Below, piece by piece: positions 58,796-64,000 of a DNA stretch of 64,000 nt. The stretch covers positions 7,217,501 through 7,281,500 of the forward strand of contig NZ_JBEJGX010000003.1 in assembly GCF_040253635.1 (NCBI RefSeq), read 5' to 3'. This DNA comes from Streptomyces sp. Edi2. GTDB lineage: Bacteria > Actinomycetota > Actinomycetes > Streptomycetales > Streptomycetaceae. A program made the position numbers and the translations under genes. Position 1 is the first letter of the stretch, and each line of letters begins with the position of its first letter. The notes below the pieces were generated by a model. The model was given only the letters and a program-made list of their open reading frames with translations. It was not told where the DNA came from and ran no database searches.

Positions 58796-59521
58796 TCAGT
58801 GGGTGGCCACGGAGTTGAACGGCGGTGCTTCGCCCGCATCCCCGATCAGGTCCCAGAAGTGGTCGACCAGCCGGCGCAGATACGCCGAGCGCTCGGCCGC
58901 GACCTCCTTGAGTCGGAAGTCGTCGTTCCGCGCCACCACATGCCCCATATAGCGCTCGGAGAACTCCGCGAACTCCGCATGCATCGTGCGCAGGGCATCG
59001 CTCACCCGGGTCTTGTTCAGCGTGGTGATCTTCGCGATCGCCCCCACATGCCCCTTCCAGCGTCCGTCGATGGCCGACCGCAGATACCCGGCCAGCTCGT
59101 CGTTGTGCCCCATCACCCCGATCAGCTTCCGCAGCGACAGCCCCAACGCCTCCACCAGTGCCTTGGTCTGCCGGTAGTCGCCGCTCCACTGCTGCGACGA
59201 CTCGGCCGCCCAGTATGTGGCCGGATCCATCCCGATCAGCTGCGCCAGCCGCTCCACGCTCAGCTGCCGGGCCATCCGGTGTTCGGCCAGGGTCCGGGGC
59301 TCGATGCCCATCAGCACGGTCGGCGGGCACCACAGGACATCGGCCAGGGCGAAGAGCTGCGCCTCGGACGGCGCCTGGGTGCCGTACTCCCAGGTCTCGA
59401 TCAGCTCAGGACGGACCGGCAAGCCGCACGCCGTCATGGCCTGGGCGACCTGAGCCGTACTCAGGCCCACCCGGGCCCGCGCGGATCTGGCCTCTGCGGG
59501 GGAAAAGGGAGTGCTGTACAC
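58796..59521 (-). CDS. XRE-family helix-turn-helix regulator
   Basis: A 241-residue DNA-binding protein with two helix-turn-helix-like units: PAEARSARARVGLSTAQVAQ near the start and a second beginning about residue 85 (ARQLSVERLAQLIGMDPATYW). The remaining 140 residues are helical and unassigned. It converges on the NCS2 gene. Target and ligand unknown. GTG start with weak ribosome site. Confidence 0.78.
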   Translation of the reverse strand: MYSTPFSPAEARSARARVGLSTAQVAQAMTACGLPVRPELIETWEYGTQAPSEAQLFALADVLWCPPTVLMGIEPRTLAEHRMARQLSVERLAQLIGMDPATYWAAESSQQWSGDYRQTKALVEALGLSLRKLIGVMGHNDELAGYLRSAIDGRWKGHVGAIAKITTLNKTRVSDALRTMHAEFAEFSERYMGHVVARNDDFRLKEVAAERSAYLRRLVDHFWDLIGDAGEAPPFNSVATH

Positions 59522-59876
59522 CTACGGGACACCTCGCTGCACCCGGCGAACGGGGGTGCTTGTGGGGAGAGGAGATGGAGGAACATCCAGGAGCGGGCAG
59601 ATTAACAGATGGTCGATAGGTACGAATCTCCAGTTCCCTATCGAGGCGAAGGCGGGCAAGGGCCGCGAGGGCGGACGGGCAGGAGATGTGCACCATCTGT
59701 CCGATTTCGCGCATCAACTCGCTTACTGGGTATAGCCGATGCCTCGGTGTTTACCGGGCGGTAGCGGTTCTTGAGACCACACGGACAACGCAGCGTAATA
59801 AGAGCGTTACGTGAATGAGGGTGCGGCGGCCGGCCCGGTGCAGGCGCTCTGGTCGCACCTCGTCGTCCGCCGGAGA
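59522..59876. other. Intergenic region upstream of XRE, downstream of TetR
   Basis: AT-rich in parts (59600-59640, 59770-59815). It should hold the XRE-gene promoter on the minus strand. A short frame of little coding character is the only open reading; I see no gene. Confidence 0.4.
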
Positions 59877-60659
59877 TCAGCGCAACGTGTGCCGGTCTCC
59901 GGCGAAGATCTTGTCGAGGTGGTAATCGAGCGTGCGCCGTACGTCCTCCAGCGTGCGGCGCCGATGGAGGGCGTCCTGGCCCAGTCCCACTGCACCGGAC
60001 ACCAGCAGATCCGCCTCGCGCCACGGGTCGAGGCCGGGGGCCGTCCGCCCGTCGTGCTGCGCCGCGGCGATCAGCTCCGCCACCAGCCGCTCCAAGGGCT
60101 GGTCGGCCGGCAGAAAGACCTCGGCGAGCTCCGGGTCGGTCAGGCTGCGGGCGTAGTACGCGGCGAACACCCGCAGTGCGGCGGTGCGTTGGGCATCCAC
60201 GGGCAAGAACTCGTCCAGCACCGCCCGCAGTAGGGCGCGGGGATCGGTGGCGTCGAACCGGATACGGGAGCGGGCGATGCGCTCGTTCTCCTCGTGCAGC
60301 AGTTGCAGCGCGTCGACCAGTAGCCGGTGCTTGCTCGCGAAGTGGTACTGGACCGCGCGCAGCGACACCCCGGCCTCGGCCGCGACCTCCCGCAGACTCG
60401 CCGCGTGCAGCCCCCGTTCGGCGGCGATCCGCCAGAGCGCCTCGGCGATCTGCCGGCGCCGCGGCGAGGGGGCACCGGGCGCCGCGGCCCGCTCGGCCGC
60501 CGGGGCGGGCGGCTGCTTGCGCCGCCGGTACGCCTTCGCCTGACAGCTGCGCGAGCAGTAGAGCGTCGGCCGGCCCCGTCCCGGAGCGGGGACGGCCGTG
60601 GAGCACATCCGGCACACAGCTCCCTGGGCAGCCTTCATTTCATCACGCTCATTTCCCAT
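59877..60659 (-). CDS. TetR-family regulator with N-terminal zinc-finger-like domain
   Basis: A 260-residue protein. Residues 16-39 have C16-x2-C19 and C35-x3-C39 (CRMCSTAVPAPGRGR, YCSRSC), a zinc-binding-like motif followed by a basic RRRKQ patch, then a TetR helix-turn-helix (about 87-110: SLREVAAEAGVSLRAVQYHF) and effector domain. AGGGG lies seven bases before the ATG at 60659; a second ATG seven codons later is less likely. Divergent from a small membrane protein. Confidence 0.88.
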   Translation of the reverse strand: MGNERDEMKAAQGAVCRMCSTAVPAPGRGRPTLYCSRSCQAKAYRRRKQPPAPAAERAAAPGAPSPRRRQIAEALWRIAAERGLHAASLREVAAEAGVSLRAVQYHFASKHRLLVDALQLLHEENERIARSRIRFDATDPRALLRAVLDEFLPVDAQRTAALRVFAAYYARSLTDPELAEVFLPADQPLERLVAELIAAAQHDGRTAPGLDPWREADLLVSGAVGLGQDALHRRRTLEDVRRTLDYHLDKIFAGDRHTLR

Positions 60660-60735
60660 TCCAGAACCCCTGAAATGTGTGACGTAATTCGAATTCATCA
60701 GTAATTCGGCGGCAAATGCCCCTTGCCACGATGAT

Positions 60736-60748
60736 ACGTTTGTAACGT
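60736..60748. promoter_or_regulatory. ACGTTTGTAACGT palindrome between TetR and small membrane gene
   Basis: A 13-bp dyad (ACGTT-TGT-AACGT), the size expected of a TetR half-site pair, in the 184-base divergent region. A series of CTTTCCGAGGGGGC-like degenerate repeats follows from 60750 to 60836. Confidence 0.5.
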
Positions 60749-60843
60749 CCTTTCGAGGGGGCGCGGAACGTTCCGAGGGGACTTTCCGAGAGATCGTCCT
60801 GAGGGGGCTTCCGGGAGAACTTTCCGAGGGGGCTTGGGAATCG

Positions 60844-61065
60844 ATGAAGTACGACATCCTGCAGATCGTCGGTGCCGTCATGACGGTGGTCTTCACTCAG
60901 GGGGCGATCCGGCTGCTCATCGACCACGGCGACACCGGGCTTCTGGGCCTGCTGGGCGGTGGTTTCGCGCTCACGCTGGCCGCGCACGGGGCGCTGGTCG
61001 CCGTGGGTGTTCTGCTGACGGGCTGGTCCCATACCCGCGCGAAGGCGCTCGGTCGACGGGGCTGA
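60844..61065 (+). CDS. Small two-span membrane protein
   Basis: A 73-residue protein with two hydrophobic spans (about 5-30 and 32-60: LLGLLGGGFALTLAAHGALV), no domain recognised. Divergent from the TetR regulator and possibly its target. The ATG lies after a GC-rich repeat stretch. Confidence 0.7.
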   Translation: MKYDILQIVGAVMTVVFTQGAIRLLIDHGDTGLLGLLGGGFALTLAAHGALVAVGVLLTGWSHTRAKALGRRG

Positions 61066-61079
61066 CCCGCCGGATTGAG

Positions 61080-61128
61080 TGTCAACCACGGGTTGACAGG
61101 ACTCTGGCTGTCAACCTAGGGTTGCCTC
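61080..61128 (+). promoter_or_regulatory. Clp-N gene promoter with two dyad operators
   Basis: TTGACA (61093-61098) and TAGGGT (61117-61122) with 18-base spacing, then ATG six bases later, so leaderless. TGTCAACC-ACG-GGTTGACA (61080-61098) is a perfect eight-bp dyad over the -35; TGTCAACC-TAG-GGTTGCCT (61109-61127) is a near copy over the -10. Confidence 0.75.
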
Positions 61129-61860
61129 ATGGTGGAATCGACTCAGATCAACCAATCCGTCCGCCTCGACGACCTCATCGAGGCCATCAAGAAGGTGCAC
61201 GGCGACGCCCTCGAACAGCTCCAGAGCGCCGTCGTCGCCGCTGACCATCTCGGTGAAGTGGCCGACCATCTCATCGGCCACTTCGTCGACCAGGCCCGCC
61301 GCTCCGGTGCCTCATGGACCGAGATCGGCAAGTCCATGGGCGTCACACGGCAGGCCGCCCAGAAGAGGTTCGTGACGAAGGACGAGCCGGCGCCCGACAT
61401 GAGCCAGGACTTCGGCAGGTTCACCCCTCGGGCCAGGAGCGTCGTCGTCGCGTCCCAGAACAAGGCCCGCGAGGGCGGCCACGCGCAGATCGGCACGGGC
61501 CATCTCCTGCTCGGCCTGCTCGACGACCCGGAAGGGCTGGCCGCACGGGTGATCGTCGCCCAGGGCGTACAGCTGGAGACGGTCGGAGCGGCCGCGGCCG
61601 AGGCGCTGCCGGAGCCTTCCGTCGAGCCGTTGCCCGCCCTGGTGCCTTTCGACGCCGGCGCGAAGAAGGTCCTCGAACTCACCTTCCGCGAGGGGCTGCG
61701 GCTGGGCCACCACTACGTCGGCACGGAGCACATCTTGCTGGCGCTGCTGGAGCAGGAGAACGGGGAGGGCGTGCTCAGCGGCCTCGGCCTCGACAAGGCG
61801 AACACCGAGGAGTACGTGTCGACCGCCTTGAGGGCGGTCCAGGAGAAGCTGCAGGAGTAG
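61129..61860 (+). CDS. Clp-N domain protein with N-terminal helix-turn-helix
   Basis: A 243-residue protein. N-terminal helices 10-80 end in a helix-turn-helix-like GASWTEIGKSMGVTRQAAQKR (61-81 region); then two Clp N-terminal repeats (about 97-160 and 170-240, with FTPRARSVVVASQNKAREGG and GLRLGHHYVGTEHILLALL). No AAA ATPase. Such proteins may be DNA-binding regulators or adaptors recognising damaged proteins. The upstream dyads overlap the promoter, so it is probably autoregulatory. Confidence 0.85.
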   Translation: MVESTQINQSVRLDDLIEAIKKVHGDALEQLQSAVVAADHLGEVADHLIGHFVDQARRSGASWTEIGKSMGVTRQAAQKRFVTKDEPAPDMSQDFGRFTPRARSVVVASQNKAREGGHAQIGTGHLLLGLLDDPEGLAARVIVAQGVQLETVGAAAAEALPEPSVEPLPALVPFDAGAKKVLELTFREGLRLGHHYVGTEHILLALLEQENGEGVLSGLGLDKANTEEYVSTALRAVQEKLQE

Positions 61861-61910
61861 CTACAGGCTGCAGGAGTAGCTACAGAAGGAGCTGCAGAAG
61901 CAGCTACAGG
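61848..61910 (+). repeat. Tandem 19-bp repeat at the end of the Clp-N gene
   Basis: GCTGCAGGAGTAGCTACAG occurs exactly at 61848-61866 and 61867-61885, followed by degenerate GCTGCAGAAGCAGCTACAG-like units. The first copy contains the stop codon of the Clp-N gene, suggesting repeat expansion from coding sequence. Confidence 0.8.
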
Positions 61911-61934
61911 AATATCTGCAGGAGAGCAGTGGCA

Positions 61935-61980
61935 TACCGTTCCCTCCCCGGCTTCCCGGGAAGCCGGGGAGGGAACGGTA
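61935..61980. terminator. 46-bp perfect palindrome, bidirectional terminator
   Basis: Two 23-bp arms with no spacer, starting TACCGTTCCCTCCCC and centred on CCCGGG. It sits between the Clp-N and APC permease stops, so it likely terminates both. No U-tract. Confidence 0.8.
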
Positions 61981-62026
61981 CGCCGGGGAGGAAACGAGGC
62001 CGGGGAGGGAATCGTCCGCCCCGGTT

Positions 62027-63994
62027 TCAGCCGACGTGCACCCGCGGGCGCCGGGCCGGGTCGGGCTCGGCGCGGCGCAGGACCTCACGGGCGACCGGGG
62101 CGACCTCGCCGTCGCCGAAGACCAGGAACCGCAGCAGATGGCTGAACGGATGGCCCTCGGTCCAGTTGAAGTAGGCGTGCGGCACCTGACCGGTGTGCTC
62201 GCGCAGGTGCATCAGCACGGCGGCGATGGTGTTCGCCACGCCGGCGCCCTCCACTCGCAGGATCTGCGCCCCGTACCGCTCCTCGCCCCGGACGTGCAGG
62301 TCCGTGGTGAAGTCCGAGGAGTCCCTGACGGTCACTTCCAGGAACAGCACCGGCCGGCCGTCGGGTATATGGGTCTCCTCGCGCTGGCTGTACTCCTTCT
62401 CCTGGTACTCCGCCGCGTCCCGCTCGTCGGGCTCGTTGGCGATGACCCGCAGCGGCCCGGCCGCCATCGCGGCACCGATCAGCCGCTCGGCCGTCTCGTC
62501 GAAATCGACCTCCACGGCGCGCAGTTCGAAGGCCCGGTGAACCCGTGAGGCGAACGAGGTCAGCAGGATGCCCAGGATGAACAGCAGGGCGATCTTCAGG
62601 CCGTCCGGCCGCTCGATGACGTTGGTGACCAGGGTGTAGCCGAAGACGAGGGTGATGGCGCCGAAGCCGACGGTGGCCGCCCGCAGCCGCCGGTGGCGGG
62701 CGGCCACGGTGGAGGCGAACGACGCCGAGAGCATCAGCACCAGCACACCGGTCGCATACGCGCCGCTCTGCTCGTCGACGCTGGCGTTGAAGAAGAAGGT
62801 GATGCCGAAGGCGGTGGCCAGGAAGATCAGCACCAGCGGACGCACCGCACGGGCCCACTCCGGCGCCATGCCGTAACGCGGCAGATAGCGCGGTACGAGA
62901 TTGAGCAGCCCGGCCATCGCCGAGGCACCGGCGAACCAGAGGATGGCGATGGTGGAGAGGTCGTAGACGGTGCCGAAGGCCTCGCCCAGGTACTGGTGCG
63001 CGAGGTAGGCCAGCGCACGCCCGTTGGCCGAACCGCCGGTCGCGAACTCCTTCTGCGGGATGAGCAGCGTGGTGGCCAGGCTCGACAGCAGCAGGAAACA
63101 GCTCATGACCAGGGCAGCCGTGGTCAGCAGCCGGCGGGTGCCCCGGATCCGGCCGGCCGGGTGCGCTGCGGTGTCGGTGGCGGCGCCCCGTACCTGCGGC
63201 ATGACCGCCACGCCCGTCTCGAAGCCGGACATGCCCAGCGCCAGCTTGGGGAAGACCAGCAGCGCCACGGCGACGATCGCCACCGGCGAGGAGTGCTCGG
63301 CGGTCATCGCGCCCCACCAGTTGCCGACCACCACCGGGTGCGACAGCACATTCCAGGCCGCGGTGGCCAGAACCACGACGTTCAGCGCCAGATAGGTCCC
63401 GACGAGTCCGACGGCGATGCCGATCGCCTCACGGAACCCCTTGAGGAACACCGCGCCCAGGGCGGCCAGCAGCACCAGGGTGATCCACAGATTCGCGCCG
63501 TGCAGCAGGGGAGGGGCGAAGGGGTTCTCCACGACATGCGCCGAGGCATCGGCGGCCGACAGCGTCATGGTGATGATGAAGTCCGTCGCGGCGAACCCCA
63601 GCAGCACCAGGACCAGCAGCTTCCCCGCCCACCACGGCAGCAGTCGCTCCAGCATGGCGATCGAACCCTCGCCGTTCGGGCTCTCCTTGGCGACCCTGCG
63701 GTACACGGGCAGCGCGCCGAGCAGGGTCAGCGCGATCAGCACGAGCGTGGCGAACGGCGAGAGCAGACCGGCCGCCAGCGCGGCGATGCCCGGCTGGTAG
63801 CCCAGTGTGGAGAAGTAGTCGACGCCCGTGAGGCACATGACGCGCCACCAGGAGTGGCCCTTGTGCTCGGCCGGCGGGGTGCCGTGCGGCCCGGGGTGGC
63901 GGGCGGCCTGGCTGCTGAGCCCGTCCAGGAGCCAGGCGCGCCACCGTCGGGAGGTGGGGGTGGGGGGCGTGGGATCCGCCTGGACAGTGGTCAT
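62027..63994 (-). CDS. APC-family amino acid/cation permease
   Basis: A 655-residue carrier with about 12 spans in the first 480 residues, of the APC superfamily ([24 protein letters not shown] as TM1, [17 protein letters not shown]), followed by a 170-residue cytoplasmic domain ([23 protein letters not shown]...). The start ATG at 63994 is six bases from the window end, so the upstream region is not visible. Amino acid or potassium transport is a family inference. Confidence 0.9.
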   Translation of the reverse strand: MTTVQADPTPPTPTSRRWRAWLLDGLSSQAARHPGPHGTPPAEHKGHSWWRVMCLTGVDYFSTLGYQPGIAALAAGLLSPFATLVLIALTLLGALPVYRRVAKESPNGEGSIAMLERLLPWWAGKLLVLVLLGFAATDFIITMTLSAADASAHVVENPFAPPLLHGANLWITLVLLAALGAVFLKGFREAIGIAVGLVGTYLALNVVVLATAAWNVLSHPVVVGNWWGAMTAEHSSPVAIVAVALLVFPKLALGMSGFETGVAVMPQVRGAATDTAAHPAGRIRGTRRLLTTAALVMSCFLLLSSLATTLLIPQKEFATGGSANGRALAYLAHQYLGEAFGTVYDLSTIAILWFAGASAMAGLLNLVPRYLPRYGMAPEWARAVRPLVLIFLATAFGITFFFNASVDEQSGAYATGVLVLMLSASFASTVAARHRRLRAATVGFGAITLVFGYTLVTNVIERPDGLKIALLFILGILLTSFASRVHRAFELRAVEVDFDETAERLIGAAMAAGPLRVIANEPDERDAAEYQEKEYSQREETHIPDGRPVLFLEVTVRDSSDFTTDLHVRGEERYGAQILRVEGAGVANTIAAVLMHLREHTGQVPHAYFNWTEGHPFSHLLRFLVFGDGEVAPVAREVLRRAEPDPARRPRVHVG

Positions 63995-64000
63995 GCGGGG

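Overview
This 64 kb window is high-GC actinobacterial DNA, almost certainly from a Streptomyces chromosome. The evidence is the extreme GC bias at third codon positions, many GTG starts, GTGA/ATGA start-stop overlaps, a rare TTA codon, a streptophobe-family membrane protein, and the Streptomyces-type assimilatory sulfate-reduction operon with its cysteine-containing leader peptide. I found no rRNA, tRNA, CRISPR array, phage or complete polyketide/NRPS cluster. The first gene (enolase) is cut by the window edge.

Layout. 1-9 kb: 3' end of enolase, a secreted beta-lactamase-fold protein, a decayed aminoglycoside nucleotidyltransferase, small enzymes, an EamA exporter with an XRE-cupin regulator, and an Lrp regulator divergent from an MFS exporter. 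8.8-15 kb: a sugar-uptake locus, with a LacI repressor, two LacI operators, an ABC importer (binding protein plus two permeases) and a GH13 alpha-glucosidase. 15-24.8 kb: a long minus-strand sulfur operon running leader peptide, sulfite reductase, zinc-ribbon protein, CysH, CysC, CysD, CysN, sulfonate/sulfate-ester-type ABC importer and CbiX-type chelatase. 25.9-28.6 kb: an ABC exporter operon of unknown substrate whose ATPase carries a TTA codon. 28.6-31.8 kb: an orphan class F-like sortase, then a TnpB-only IS200/IS605-type element that splits an F420/LLM oxidoreductase gene with a clean, reconstructable scar. 32-38 kb: a GAF regulator, an acyl-CoA dehydrogenase divergent from a YihY/BrkB protein over an 18-bp symmetrical promoter, and a membrane PP2C phosphatase. 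38.3-45.3 kb: a sugar/lipid-linked-glycan-like cluster (epimerase, GT2, DUF2064, methyltransferase, GT-C-like membrane protein) interrupted by an opposite-strand membrane molybdoenzyme pair. 45-64 kb: serine hydrolase, anti-sigma-type kinase, Pho-regulated phospholipase C, MerR-type promoter driving an aldo/keto reductase, L,D-transpeptidase, streptophobe protein, NCS2 permease, XRE and TetR regulators, a self-regulated Clp-N protein and an APC permease.

How it works together. The sulfur operon would import organosulfur compounds or sulfate, activate it (CysDN, CysC), reduce it (CysH, sulfite reductase) and supply siroheme (CbiX), probably controlled by translation of the leader peptide. The LacI/ABC/GH13 locus imports and hydrolyses an oligosaccharide. 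Several genes seem to be transcribed from leaderless promoters (TANNNT box, 6-7 bases, start codon). The window also shows repeated gene decay: a nucleotidyltransferase with a stop, a 28-bp tandem expansion and a frameshift; a MarR remnant; a metE 3' remnant; and the TnpB-split oxidoreductase.
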